DNA of 22,768 bases from positions 1-22,768 of the forward strand of contig DASUUU010000155.1 in the NCBI GenBank assembly GCA_036373915.1. Direction: 5' to 3'. A program made the translations under genes and the position numbers. Source of the DNA: JASLBX01 sp036373915. GTDB lineage: Bacteria > Actinomycetota > Actinomycetes > Jiangellales > Jiangellaceae. The notes beneath the pieces were generated by a model. The model worked only from the letters and a program-made list of their open reading frames with translations. It was not told the DNA's origin and did no database searches. Of this stretch, positions 1-7,361 are shown one piece after another. How positions within the stretch are numbered: position 1 is the first letter of the stretch; every line of letters starts with the position of its first letter.

Positions 1-223
1 CGATGAGCTCCAGGCTCTCGATCTCCATCCCCATGAAGTGCATGGAGAATCGCTGCTCCATGAAGAACCGTCCCGGCAGCCATCTGAATGTGGTCTGACC
101 CTTGATGGTCTTCTCGTCCGAGCCGACCAGATTGCCCTCGATGCTCCAGGTGCCGACCAACCTGTCGAGGCCGGCCAGTGCCGGATCGGGCTTCGGCATC
201 TGGGGCGTGGCGTCGTTCGACAT
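1..223 (-). CDS. DUF1579-like protein, partial (N-terminus only)
   Basis: This gene reads leftward and is cut by the window edge, so only its first 74 codons are present. The ATG at 223 is preceded by a good ribosome binding site (GGGAGGA, 5 bases away). The visible protein runs through a short Pro-rich head, then LVGTWSIEG, then FRWLPGRFFMEQRF. That order, a 'LVGTW' strand followed by a 'WLPGGFF' strand, is the pattern of the DUF1579 family of small beta-barrel-like proteins of unknown function. No function can be given. It lies downstream of the MarR gene on the same strand but 135 bases away and with its own ribosome binding site, so it may be a separate transcription unit. The family call is moderately sure. 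Confidence 0.6.
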   Translation of the reverse strand, partial: MSNDATPQMPKPDPALAGLDRLVGTWSIEGNLVGSDEKTIKGQTTFRWLPGRFFMEQRFSMHFMGMEIESLELI

Positions 224-308
224 GAGTCCTCCCAAGTATTCGGGCGCTGCGAGGTCCGCAGCGGTCTCGGTCGACGTCCACGTTCGCCTGCCACTCGCCC
301 CGGAACAT

Positions 309-322
309 CGGCCAGCTGGCCG
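309..322. repeat. 14-bp perfect palindrome
   Basis: CGGCCAGCTGGCCG is a perfect 14-bp palindrome, followed at once by a second short inverted repeat (ACTC ttgtc GAGT). Both lie in the 135-base gap between the end of the MarR gene and the start of the DUF1579-like gene. They could be a weak terminator for the MarR gene or an operator for the next gene. There is no T-tract, so neither reading is favoured. Confidence 0.35.
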
Positions 323-358
323 ACTCTTGTCGAGTTAGGTGGCCAGGGAACCGCGCAC

Positions 359-787
359 TCAGCCCAGCAGTCGTTGCAGAACGGGGACGACCTCGAGGAT
401 CCGGCGCTGATCGCCTGCCGGGAGCGTTGCGATCTGGTCTGCCAGGTACCTGTCCGCGCGGTGCGCGGACTCCTCCATCAGCCGCCGACCGGCGGGCGTC
501 AAGGCCACCTGCCGGCTGCGCCCGTCGTCGGGATCGGGCATCCGGGCGATCAGCCCACGCTCCTCCAGCTTGGCCACCAGACGCGTCACCGACGACTTGG
601 TTATCTGCTCCAACTCGCCCAGCCGGTTCAGCCGCACCGGGCCGTGGCGCTCGATCACCGACATCGCAGACTGCTGTGACGGCGTCAGGCCGGTCTGCGA
701 CCGCTTGCGCAGCCTCCGGGACAGGCGGAACAGCGACAGCCGCAACTGCTCCACCGTGGCGAGATCTACAGCTCCCGCTGCGGGCAT
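359..787 (-). CDS. MarR family transcriptional repressor
   Basis: A 142-residue winged-helix regulator of normal MarR size. The recognition region reads TPSQQSAMSVIERHGPVRLNRLGELEQITKSSVTRLV in outline, followed by the wing 'MPDPDDGRSRQVALTPAGRR', which is a textbook MarR DP-D-R wing. An ATG 15 bases upstream (802) is also open, but the ATG at 787 has the ribosome binding site GGGAGG at 7 bases and is preferred. A near-consensus promoter with a perfect 15-bp palindrome in its spacer lies just upstream. The same palindrome, with one mismatch, lies in front of the MFS gene that precedes it on the same strand. The natural reading is an autoregulated repressor that also controls the exporter. The ligand is unknown. 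Confidence 0.9.
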   Translation of the reverse strand: MPAAGAVDLATVEQLRLSLFRLSRRLRKRSQTGLTPSQQSAMSVIERHGPVRLNRLGELEQITKSSVTRLVAKLEERGLIARMPDPDDGRSRQVALTPAGRRLMEESAHRADRYLADQIATLPAGDQRRILEVVPVLQRLLG

Positions 788-811
788 GGCGGCACCTCCC
801 ATAACCGGCGA

Positions 812-840
812 TTAGTACGCTAAGCGTACCGATCTGCCAA
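812..840 (-). promoter_or_regulatory. Promoter of the marR gene with palindromic operator in the spacer
   Basis: On the minus strand a -35 TTGGCA (835-840) and a -10 TACTAA (812-817) are separated by exactly 17 bases. The palindrome GTACGCT-T-AGCGTAC (815-829, perfect) fills the spacer and enters the -10. A protein bound there would block RNA polymerase, so autorepression by the MarR product is the simple inference. Confidence 0.75.
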
Positions 841-853
841 CGTCCGATCTCTC

Positions 854-2029
854 CTACTGGGCACGGCTGTACCGCGGAATCCACCGAGCCATGACGGCGG
901 CGCCTACGCCGGCGAACGCGCCCATGACCACCGCCGCCGCACCGAGCGAGGCCAGCACGGTGACGGCGCTGAGCAACAGCGGCCCGACCCCGTTGCCCGC
1001 ATCGCCGCACAGTCGCCAGGCACCAAGGAAGACGGCCCGGCTCGCCGCCGGGGAGACATCGGCACCTATCGTCATGATGATTCCGCTGCCGATGCCATTG
1101 CCGAACCCCATGAGCATGGCCACGGCCGTCAGCGCTGCGGCACTTGCGGCCAGCGGGAGCAGCACGTGGGACAACCCGAGCACCAACATGCTCGGGACGA
1201 CGACCCAGTTGCGCCCGAACCGGTCCATCGCCCAGCCGGCCGGATAGAACAGCAACATGTCCACGGCCCCCGAAAGACCGAAGATCACGCTCGTCACGAC
1301 GGGGTCGAGGCCGAGGTGGTCAGCCCAGAGCGGGATCACCACCTGTCGCGAAGCCCGGACGGCACCCATGATCAGAACGCCCGTCCCGAGCGTGCGGAGC
1401 ACCGGCAGGTGGCGTCGAATGACCCTGACGAGCCGGTCCGGCGACTGGCCGGCACCACGGATCCCCCGAGAGACGTCGGGCAAGATCAGCAGCAGGCCGA
1501 TCATCACGCCGGCCGCCACGAGGTGAACCCAGTATGCGCCGGACGTCCCGGCCAGCTTGATGGCCAGAGCACCGAGGAACGGGCCGGCGAAAACACCGAT
1601 CCGGTGCATGCCGCCGAGGGTCGACATCGCCCGGGCGCGCATACCGAACGGGACCACCTCGGTGAGGTACGCATGCCGAGCCAACCCGAAGACCGCCGTG
1701 TTGATCCCGATGATCCCGACACCCAGGGCGAGCAGCCACACCGTCGAAGCGACCAGGCACACCACGAGTGCGACCATGGTCACCGCCGCGGCCAGGATCA
1801 TCGCCCGTTGCTCGCCGATCCGCACCACAAGAGCACCCGCCGGCAGATCGCCGACCACCCGCCCGACCCCTAGCACGGCCACCACGACGCTGGCCACGGC
1901 GAGCGACGCACCGAGTTCGCGCGCCGTCAGTGGAATTATCGGCGCGATCGCGCCCTGGCCGATCCCGAACAGCAGGGCGGGGACGTAGACCGTTGGCCCG
2001 TAGGACCGGAGCCCACCCTGCGTCGACAT
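854..2029 (-). CDS. MFS family efflux transporter
   Basis: A 391-residue membrane protein with about 12 hydrophobic segments. It carries the MFS loop 2-3 motif in the form GDLPAGALVVRIGEQRA and the equivalent second-half motif AGWAMDRFGRNW. Segment 1 contains GIGQGAIAPIIPL, common in drug-exporter-like MFS proteins. The frame is open up to a TTG at 2089, but that start would put the gene 5 bases from the operator at 2094-2108. The ATG at 2029, which follows GGGAAGGG and gives an N-terminus of usual length, is preferred. The gene is upstream of the MarR gene on the same strand (66-base gap), and both carry the same operator, so the pair is likely a repressor-controlled export system. The substrate cannot be told from sequence. 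Confidence 0.88.
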   Translation of the reverse strand: MSTQGGLRSYGPTVYVPALLFGIGQGAIAPIIPLTARELGASLAVASVVVAVLGVGRVVGDLPAGALVVRIGEQRAMILAAAVTMVALVVCLVASTVWLLALGVGIIGINTAVFGLARHAYLTEVVPFGMRARAMSTLGGMHRIGVFAGPFLGALAIKLAGTSGAYWVHLVAAGVMIGLLLILPDVSRGIRGAGQSPDRLVRVIRRHLPVLRTLGTGVLIMGAVRASRQVVIPLWADHLGLDPVVTSVIFGLSGAVDMLLFYPAGWAMDRFGRNWVVVPSMLVLGLSHVLLPLAASAAALTAVAMLMGFGNGIGSGIIMTIGADVSPAASRAVFLGAWRLCGDAGNGVGPLLLSAVTVLASLGAAAVVMGAFAGVGAAVMARWIPRYSRAQ

Positions 2030-2093
2030 CGCCCTTCCCGCAAACCGGCCTGCAAATCGGGGAAACCTGGCCGCGGACTCCCGGCCCAATCTG

Positions 2094-2108
2094 GTACGCC
2101 AAGCGTAC
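2094..2108 (-). promoter_or_regulatory. MarR-type operator upstream of the MFS gene
   Basis: GTACGCC-A-AGCGTAC matches the palindrome in front of the marR gene (815-829) in 14 of 15 positions. It lies 64 bases upstream of the preferred MFS start. No strong -35/-10 pair is visible around it, but its position and near-identity to the other copy point to control by the same MarR protein. The DUF574 methyltransferase at 2206 reads away from it and could in principle also be affected. Confidence 0.7.
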
Positions 2109-2205
2109 TATCTTGATCTGGGTGCGCACCAGGGGTGGTGGTGCGCCAAGTGCTCTGCTTGGATAGACCACGATCATTGGACGCGAAGACGGGAGGTCCG
2201 CGCGC

Positions 2206-3012
2206 ATGTCCTCCGAAACACCACCTGCTCCGGGGATCGACACCACCGTCGCCCACTCCGCGCGCGTGTATGACTACTGGCTCGGCGGCAAGGACAACTT
2301 CGCCGCGGACCGCGCGCTTGGCGACGCGATGATCCAGGCAATCCCGTCGTTGCCGGAGATGGCTCGGGCCAATCGCGCATTTCTCGCCCGTGCGGTGCGA
2401 TACCTCGTCGAAGAGGCCGGCGTGCGGCAGTTCCTCGACATCGGCACCGGGATACCGACCGCGGGCAACGTCCATGAGATCGCGCAGCAGATAGCGCCGG
2501 AAAGCCGCGTGCTGTATGTCGACCACGACCCGATCGTTCTCGCCCATGCGCGGGCGTTGATGACCAGCACGCCCGAGGGCCGGACCGAGTTCATCATGGC
2601 CGACATCCAGGAACCCGAGGCGATCCTGGCAGCCCCGGAGCTGGCGAAGACAATCGACTTCGACCAGCCGGTAGCCCTGATGCTGGTAGCGATCCTGATG
2701 TACTTCCATGACGACGAGGGCGTCTACGACTGGGTCGCGACTCTGGTGGACGCGCTGCCATCGGGCAGTTACGTGACCATCACGCACCCGACCGGCGATT
2801 TCAACCCAGCCGCTATGCGAGGCGCCGTGACCGCAGCAACGCAGGCCGGCATTACTTTGGTTCCACGCAGCAAGGCTCAGGTCGAGCGGTTCTTCGAAGG
2901 TCTCGAGATCGTCGAACCCGGTGTCGTCCCCGTCCTCGCCTGGCAGCCCGACGAGCTGATCGACGATCCGGAAAGCGCCTGGTACTGGGCCGGCATCGGG
3001 CGCAAACCGTAG
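2206..3012 (+). CDS. SAM-dependent methyltransferase, Methyltransf_19 (DUF574) family
   Basis: A 268-residue protein that matches the actinomycete Methyltransf_19 (DUF574) pattern. It has the N-terminal signature RVYDYWLGGKDNFAADR (about residues 20-36), then the SAM-binding glycine loop FLDIGTGIPTAGN (77-89), then the acidic loop VLYVDHDPIVLAHA (102-115). The segment ALMLVAILMYFHD fits motif IV. The ATG at 2206 has GGGAGG 10 bases upstream. Members are abundant in actinomycetes and a few are linked to antibiotic clusters, but most have no known substrate. It stands alone here: the MFS gene diverges from it and a TetR gene converges on it, so no partner is suggested by context. Confidence 0.88.
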   Translation: MSSETPPAPGIDTTVAHSARVYDYWLGGKDNFAADRALGDAMIQAIPSLPEMARANRAFLARAVRYLVEEAGVRQFLDIGTGIPTAGNVHEIAQQIAPESRVLYVDHDPIVLAHARALMTSTPEGRTEFIMADIQEPEAILAAPELAKTIDFDQPVALMLVAILMYFHDDEGVYDWVATLVDALPSGSYVTITHPTGDFNPAAMRGAVTAATQAGITLVPRSKAQVERFFEGLEIVEPGVVPVLAWQPDELIDDPESAWYWAGIGRKP

Positions 3013-3074
3013 CGACGCCCAGGGCACAGCCTCATCGGCCACGCGATACCGACGGGCCGCCCACTGCGCAACCG

Positions 3075-3659
3075 TCAGCGGCCCGACTCGATCACGGCGA
3101 TCATGGCCCGGACGAGCACGGACTTGGCCCGGTGATCGAGCCTGGTCTTGCCGGGATTGGCCCTCCCCCAGGCCTCGACGCCGGCGGGCAGGCACCCGAC
3201 GGCGCAGGCGGCACGTAGCCGAGCGGCCGCGGCCAGCTCCGGATCGTCGGGTATCGGCCCGACCAGGGCATCGCCCACCTGCTGAGGCAGCGAGCTTTCG
3301 TTCGCCAGCCTGCGGAGGTGGCTGCCCACCGCCGGGTCGGAGAGCATCACCACGATCTGCGGGCCGATCTCGCCGACCACGTCGACCAATGCGGTGACCA
3401 GCGATCTGCGCTCCTCCGGCGTCCTTGCCTGACCGGCCTCGGCCAGCACACTCCGCACGCGCGTCATGGCCGGGCTCAGCAACTCGGCAAGCAGGCTCTC
3501 CTTGGACGGGAAGTGGTAGTAGACCGCCGCCTTGGTGAACTCCATCCGGTCGGCGATGTCGCGGATTGAAGTGCTCGCATAGCCGCGCTCGTGGAACAGC
3601 TCGAGCGCCACCTCGAGGATCCGCTCGCGCGTGCTGCCTAGCTGCGCCGTTCGCACCAT
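3075..3659 (-). CDS. TetR family repressor, divergent from the MMPL exporter
   Basis: A 194-residue TetR-type regulator. The N-terminal helix-turn-helix reads RERILEVALELFHERGYASTSIRDIADRMEFTKAAVYYHFPSKESLL, with the usual YYHFPSK ending at about residue 55. The C-terminal ligand domain is not of a recognisable subclass. The ATG at 3659 is chosen over a TTG at 3671, which would lie inside the dyad at 3671-3688. Its ribosome binding site is weak. The gene diverges from the MMPL transporter across an 80-base region with two related 18-bp dyads, the standard layout of a TetR that represses itself and an adjacent efflux pump. Confidence 0.9.
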   Translation of the reverse strand: MVRTAQLGSTRERILEVALELFHERGYASTSIRDIADRMEFTKAAVYYHFPSKESLLAELLSPAMTRVRSVLAEAGQARTPEERRSLVTALVDVVGEIGPQIVVMLSDPAVGSHLRRLANESSLPQQVGDALVGPIPDDPELAAAARLRAACAVGCLPAGVEAWGRANPGKTRLDHRAKSVLVRAMIAVIESGR

Positions 3660-3670
3660 GACACGTCCCA

Positions 3671-3688
3671 ACTTGACGATCGGTAAGT
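3671..3688. promoter_or_regulatory. TetR operator O1 (tetR side)
   Basis: ACTTGACG-AT-CGGTAAGT is an imperfect 18-bp dyad (6 of 8 half-site positions pair). It shares its half-site CGGTAAGT with the dyad at 3709-3726, centred 38 bp away, and begins 12 bases upstream of the tetR start. The two related dyads in one divergent promoter region are best explained as binding sites for the TetR protein. Confidence 0.65.
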
Positions 3689-3708
3689 AAACATCTTAGC
3701 CTTACTCA

Positions 3709-3726
3709 ACTTACCGAACGGCAAGT
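3709..3726. promoter_or_regulatory. TetR operator O2 (MMPL side)
   Basis: ACTTACCG-AA-CGGCAAGT is an 18-bp dyad with 7 of 8 half-site positions paired. It ends 13 bases before the MMPL start codon, overlapping the 5' leader just in front of the ribosome binding site AAGGA, so occupancy should block the exporter gene. A third half-site-like CCTTACTC lies between the two dyads at about 3700. Confidence 0.7.
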
Positions 3727-3739
3727 AAGGATCACTTCT

Positions 3740-6004
3740 ATGCGAACGCTGGCCAGGTGGAGCGCCCACCATCCGCTACTTGTTGCACTGATCTGGGTGT
3801 TGGCTATCGTCGGCGCGCAGGTGTCATCGGCGGTGGTCGGCAGCGACTTCCGCAACAGTTTTGCCCTGCCCGGAACTGACAGCCAGGCGGCCGTCGACCT
3901 ACTCGACGAGCGCTTTGCGGAGGCGTCTGGCGATGCCGACACGATCGTCGTCAGCACAACGGACGGGTCGGTCACAGATCCGGCCGTGCAGGAACGGGTG
4001 CAGGCCATGCTCGACGAGGTGGCCGCCGTCGAGTCGGTGACCGCCGTGCAGAGCCCGTACTCCCCGATGGGAGCCGAGCAGATCAGTGCGGACGGCACCG
4101 TGGCCTATGCCACCGTCCAGTACGACCGGGCCGGCATCGAGGTGCCCCGCGACGACCTGGAGACGGTCGCAGGCCTTGTCGAAGGCGTCGACGGCGGCGC
4201 CCTGTCCGCCGCCATCGGTGGTCAGGGCGTGGCGGCGCTGTCCCAACCCGAGATCGGCAAGGGCGAGCTTATCGGGGTCGGCTTCGCGGCGTTGGTACTG
4301 CTGATGGCCTTCCGTTCGCCGGTCGCGATGATCCTGCCGATCGTGTCAGCGGCGGCCGCTCTCGGCGTGTCGACCGGGGTCGTCCGGCTGGCGTCGAACG
4401 TCACCACCATCTCAGATGTGGCGCCGACTCTTGGCGTGCTCATCGGACTGGGGGTCGGCATCGACTACGCGCTGTTCATCGTCAACCGGCACCGGGGGAA
4501 CCTGCGAGCCGGTCTGCCGGTGTACCAGTCCGTCACGGCGGCTCTTGCCACCTCCGGCCGGGCAGTGGTGCTCGCCGGCATCGTCGTCGTGCTCGCGTTG
4601 CTCGGGCTGTTCCTGACCGGGATCGAGTTCCTGTACGGCCTGGCCATCGGCGCCTCGGTGTCCGTCGCCTTCACCGTGCTCGCTGCGATAACGCTGATTC
4701 CGGCGCTGCTCGGAGCGTCCGGCACCAGGGTGCTCGGGCGCCGCCACCGCCGCGCTGTCGCCGCCGGCGAGTACGTCTCCGACCACACCGTCGGTGCGTT
4801 CCGCCGCTGGGCCGGCCTGGTCCAGCGCCGGCCGGTCATCCTGGTGGTGCTCGCGCTCGGCATGCTTGTGGTCGTTGCCTCGCCCACGGCGGACCTGCGG
4901 CTGGGCACCGCCGACCAGGGCAACGATCCCGCTGGGACGACCACTCGCGAGGCGTACGACACCCTCGCCGAGGGGTTCGGGCCAGGGATCAACGGGCCAC
5001 TGGTACTCGCCGTCGACCTGTCCGAAAATCCCCTCACCGGCCAGGACGCCTCCTCGTTGCAGCCGCTGGTCGATCACGTGGCCGCCGACCCAGCCGTCGC
5101 GTCGATCGCCGGCCCGATGCCCAACTCCGACGGGACGGCGGCCGTACTGAAGGTCGTCCCGACCACGAGCCCGCAGGACGAAGCCACCAGCGAGTTGATC
5201 GACCGACTCCGCGCCGACGTGATCCCGGAGGTGGAGGCTGCCGGCGAAGTGCAGATCTACGTGGGCGGCCCGACGGCGACGTTCGACGATTTCGCCGACG
5301 AGATCCAGTCGAAGATCCCACTGTTCGTCTCGGTGGTGATCGGGATGTCCGTGCTGGTGCTGATACTGGCGTTCCGCAGCGTACTGGTGCCGCTCGTCGG
5401 CGCGGCGATGAATCTGGTTTCGGTCGCCGCGGCCTTCGGCGTGGTCGTTGCGGTCTTCCAATGGGGATGGCTCGGGGAGCTGATCGGGCTGGGCAAGGCC
5501 GGGCCGATCGAGCCGTTCCTGCCGGTGATCCTGTTCGCGCTGCTGTTCGGCCTGTCGATGGACTACCAGGTGTTCCTCGTCAGCCGGATGCACGAGGAGT
5601 GGCAGCGCACAGGTGACAATGCGGCCGCCGTACGTACCGGGCACGCCGACACCGGAAAGGTGATCGTGGCCGCGGCGTCGATCATGGTGTTCGTGTTCGG
5701 GGCGTTCGTCACCGGCGACTCGCGCACCATCAAGCTGATGGGCCTGGGGATGGCGGCCGCCGTTCTGCTGGATGCATTCGTCATCCGGATGCTGGTCGTT
5801 CCGGCGATCATGCACCGCATCGGCAGGGCCAACTGGTGGCTCCCCCGGTGGGTCGATCGCGCATTGCCAAAGCTCAGCTTCGAAGGAGACGACCACGAGA
5901 AGGATCCGGAGCCGGGTGCGGGCTGGGCTACGCCTGGCGGCAACGACGCACCCGCGTCAGGGCCCGAACCGGACGAGGAGTACGTGAGCAGCCGTCTGCC
6001 CTGA
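3740..6004 (+). CDS. MMPL family RND transporter
   Basis: A 754-residue inner-membrane exporter of the MMPL family (actinobacterial RND superfamily). The layout is one N-terminal membrane helix (about residues 13-30), a periplasmic domain (35-170), a first block of membrane helices (175-325), a cytoplasmic linker, another helix (365-380), a second periplasmic domain (390-525) and a last block (527-690). Both blocks carry the proton-relay Asp-Tyr pair: GVGIDYALF (D242-Y243) and GLSMDYQVF (D608-Y609). The hydrophilic tail is short (about 55 residues) and acidic. The start has AAGGA 8 bases upstream. Family members export lipids or drugs; no lipid-synthesis gene lies nearby, so a TetR-controlled efflux role is inferred. 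Confidence 0.93.
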   Translation: MRTLARWSAHHPLLVALIWVLAIVGAQVSSAVVGSDFRNSFALPGTDSQAAVDLLDERFAEASGDADTIVVSTTDGSVTDPAVQERVQAMLDEVAAVESVTAVQSPYSPMGAEQISADGTVAYATVQYDRAGIEVPRDDLETVAGLVEGVDGGALSAAIGGQGVAALSQPEIGKGELIGVGFAALVLLMAFRSPVAMILPIVSAAAALGVSTGVVRLASNVTTISDVAPTLGVLIGLGVGIDYALFIVNRHRGNLRAGLPVYQSVTAALATSGRAVVLAGIVVVLALLGLFLTGIEFLYGLAIGASVSVAFTVLAAITLIPALLGASGTRVLGRRHRRAVAAGEYVSDHTVGAFRRWAGLVQRRPVILVVLALGMLVVVASPTADLRLGTADQGNDPAGTTTREAYDTLAEGFGPGINGPLVLAVDLSENPLTGQDASSLQPLVDHVAADPAVASIAGPMPNSDGTAAVLKVVPTTSPQDEATSELIDRLRADVIPEVEAAGEVQIYVGGPTATFDDFADEIQSKIPLFVSVVIGMSVLVLILAFRSVLVPLVGAAMNLVSVAAAFGVVVAVFQWGWLGELIGLGKAGPIEPFLPVILFALLFGLSMDYQVFLVSRMHEEWQRTGDNAAAVRTGHADTGKVIVAAASIMVFVFGAFVTGDSRTIKLMGLGMAAAVLLDAFVIRMLVVPAIMHRIGRANWWLPRWVDRALPKLSFEGDDHEKDPEPGAGWATPGGNDAPASGPEPDEEYVSSRLP

Positions 6005-6040
6005 CGGCCTCGACGCCGGTCCCTGCGCCGGCGTGCCGGG

Positions 6041-6093
6041 CCCGACCGTGGCGGAGGTCGTAGAGGCGATGCCTACGACGCCGCCCGGTCGGG
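6041..6093. terminator. Large bidirectional hairpin between convergent genes
   Basis: Three stacked stems pair perfectly: 6041-6048 with 6086-6093 (CCCGACCG/CGGTCGGG), 6050-6054 with 6081-6085, and 6057-6063 with 6073-6079 (GTCGTAG/CTACGAC). They make about 20 bp of stem with a 9-base loop, a single bulged T and one small internal loop. The right arm contains the stop codon and last codons of the converging MarR-like gene. There is no T-tract, as is common in actinomycetes. A smaller hairpin (ACGCCGG/CCGGCGT, 6013-6034) precedes it. Confidence 0.65.
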
Positions 6094-6612
6094 CTCGGCC
6101 TCGAACACCCGCGCGAGCGCCCGTAGCCCGGCGCGCAGGCTCTCGACACCTTCTCGGCCCAGCTGTGCCACGAGCATGCCGAGCAGGCGGATCCGCACGG
6201 CCTCGGCCTGCTCGAACACGGCCGTCCCCGAATCGGTGAGCCGCACGGAAGCAGCCGAGTCACCGCCGTCCCCAGAAGTGCCCGCCGCGGGCCGTTGCAG
6301 CAACCCGCGGTCGACCAGACCGGCGATCGTCGCCAGCACAGCATCGTCCGGCTGGCCGGTTCGAGAGGCCAACCGGCTCACCTCGTCGGCGCCGTGCGAG
6401 ACAGCCAGCAGCACCTGGATCTCGCCGACCCGCAGGCCGGTGACCTGCTCGATGCTGCTGAAGAACGTCGCAGAACCGGCCGTCACCAGAGCCAGGTCAT
6501 CGAGTAGATCGAGCACGTCACCGAGCCGCTGGCTGGGATCGGTGTCGATCGGTGCGGGACGGTCCTGCGTCCTATCGCGCGTATGAACGGCTGCTGCCGA
6601 CGGTCCGGCCAT
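6073..6612 (-). CDS. MarR-like winged-helix regulator
   Basis: A 179-residue protein with a helical N-terminal part and a winged-helix core. The core reads TGLRVGEIQVLLAVSHGADEVSRLASRTGQ in outline, followed by a recognition helix (DDAVLATIAGLVDRGLL), a Gly/Ser-rich wing, and VRLTDSGTAVFEQAEAVR, the usual MarR 'LT..G...' strand and dimer helix. The frame is open to 6669, but the ATG at 6612 has AGGAGG at 7 bases and is preferred. It is more divergent than the MarR at 359-787; the call rests on fold pattern, not on a strong motif. It diverges from a TetR gene at 6725, with interlocked promoters between, and converges on the MMPL gene. No dedicated effector gene is adjacent. Confidence 0.75.
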   Translation of the reverse strand: MAGPSAAAVHTRDRTQDRPAPIDTDPSQRLGDVLDLLDDLALVTAGSATFFSSIEQVTGLRVGEIQVLLAVSHGADEVSRLASRTGQPDDAVLATIAGLVDRGLLQRPAAGTSGDGGDSAASVRLTDSGTAVFEQAEAVRIRLLGMLVAQLGREGVESLRAGLRALARVFEAEPDRAAS

Positions 6613-6638
6613 GCCGGCACCTCCTGGTGCGAATATCG

Positions 6639-6676
6639 TTGACAGGAGCGTATACTCGCGTGTAGACATATGTCAA
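6639..6676. promoter_or_regulatory. Interlocked divergent promoters between marR-like and tetR genes
   Basis: The minus strand has -35 TTGACA (6671-6676) and -10 TATACG (6649-6654), 16 bases apart, serving the MarR-like gene. The plus strand has its own TTGACA (6639-6644) with a weaker -10 TAGACA (6663-6668) 18 bases on, serving the TetR gene. The two promoters overlap completely. A 10-bp perfect palindrome, GACATATGTC (6665-6674), covers the plus -10 and the minus -35. One bound protein could therefore switch both genes. Confidence 0.6.
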
Positions 6677-6679
6677 TGA

Positions 6680-6708
6680 AGTGTCAGATGAAGTGGAGTG
6701 TCAGATGA
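6680..6708. repeat. Tandem 12-bp repeat in the tetR leader
   Basis: AGTGTCAGATGA occurs at 6680-6691 and again at 6697-6708, exactly 17 bases apart. A weaker third version, TGTCAATGA, lies just before at 6671-6679. The repeats sit between the divergent promoter and the TetR start at 6725, with the second copy creating an extra in-frame GTG at 6698. They may be regulator half-sites or a small tandem duplication. Confidence 0.6.
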
Positions 6709-6724
6709 CTGGACGGAGGCTTCG

Positions 6725-7354
6725 ATGACCGGCAACTGGCTGGCGGGCTCCGGCGGCCGGGCCCGCCGAGACGAACGGCGAGAAGAAATCGTGGCCGGAG
6801 CATTGCGGCTGTTCAGCGAGCGTGGCGCGCTTCCGGTGCGGGTCGAAGACATCGCCGAGGCGGTGGGGATTTCGCGGGCCACGTTCTACAAGTACTTCTC
6901 CGAGCGGGACGAGATCCTCGCCGAGTTGTTCCGCCGGCTGCTCGCAACCCCGCCGCCCGAGCCGCAGCGTGAAGCGGGGGCCGCCGACCGGCTCATGGCA
7001 CTGCTGGTGGGCACCGCGCAGCGGATGGCCGAGCAGGAGCAACTGGCCCGGTTCGTGTACAGCCTGCCGTTGCGCCACGATGCGCTGCTCGGGGAGCAGG
7101 CGATGCGGCCGGCCTTCGTCGAGGCGGTCGACGCTCTCGTGGCCGACTGTGTGCAAGCCGGTGAGTTGCGTGCCGACCTGCCGCCCGCGACTCTGACCGG
7201 ACACCTGGTGCGCACGTTCGAGACGGCGATGCGCGAATGGGCCGCCGCGGATGTTGCCGACCCAGCCGAGCACGTATCCCGGATGGCCGACCTGGCCTTG
7301 CACGGCTGCATGCGTGACGGCGCCGGAAGCAGCGGATCCCCGCGTCAGCGTTGA
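6725..7354 (+). CDS. TetR family regulator
   Basis: A 209-residue TetR-type regulator. The helix-turn-helix reads RREEIVAGALRLFSERGALPVRVEDIAEAVGISRATFYKYFSERDEIL in outline (about residues 20-66). The C-terminal domain is helical and not of a recognised subclass. The frame is open from a GTG at 6698, but the ATG at 6725 has GGAGG 5 bases upstream and the GTG lies in the tandem repeat, so the ATG is preferred. It is divergent from the MarR-like gene and its end is only 7 bases from the end of another TetR gene that converges on it. Two neighbouring regulators with no structural gene of their own suggests cross-control of the flanking genes or a target elsewhere. Confidence 0.88.
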   Translation: MTGNWLAGSGGRARRDERREEIVAGALRLFSERGALPVRVEDIAEAVGISRATFYKYFSERDEILAELFRRLLATPPPEPQREAGAADRLMALLVGTAQRMAEQEQLARFVYSLPLRHDALLGEQAMRPAFVEAVDALVADCVQAGELRADLPPATLTGHLVRTFETAMREWAAADVADPAEHVSRMADLALHGCMRDGAGSSGSPRQR

Positions 7355-7361
7355 GGGACTA

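Noticed and set aside
1936..3195. A 419-codon minus-strand frame crossing the methyltransferase gene
   Set aside because: It overlaps parts of three well-supported genes, runs through the MarR operator and has low-complexity composition; an antisense shadow.
3740..3760. A mycolic-acid or lipid export cluster around the MMPL gene
   Set aside because: No polyketide synthase, FadD or MmpS-like gene lies near; the only linked gene is the TetR repressor.
4412..5896. A 494-codon open frame on the minus strand opposite the MMPL gene
   Set aside because: It is rich in Arg, His, Gln and Asp with no known motif and no ribosome binding site, as expected from the antisense frame of a high-GC gene with clear MMPL motifs.
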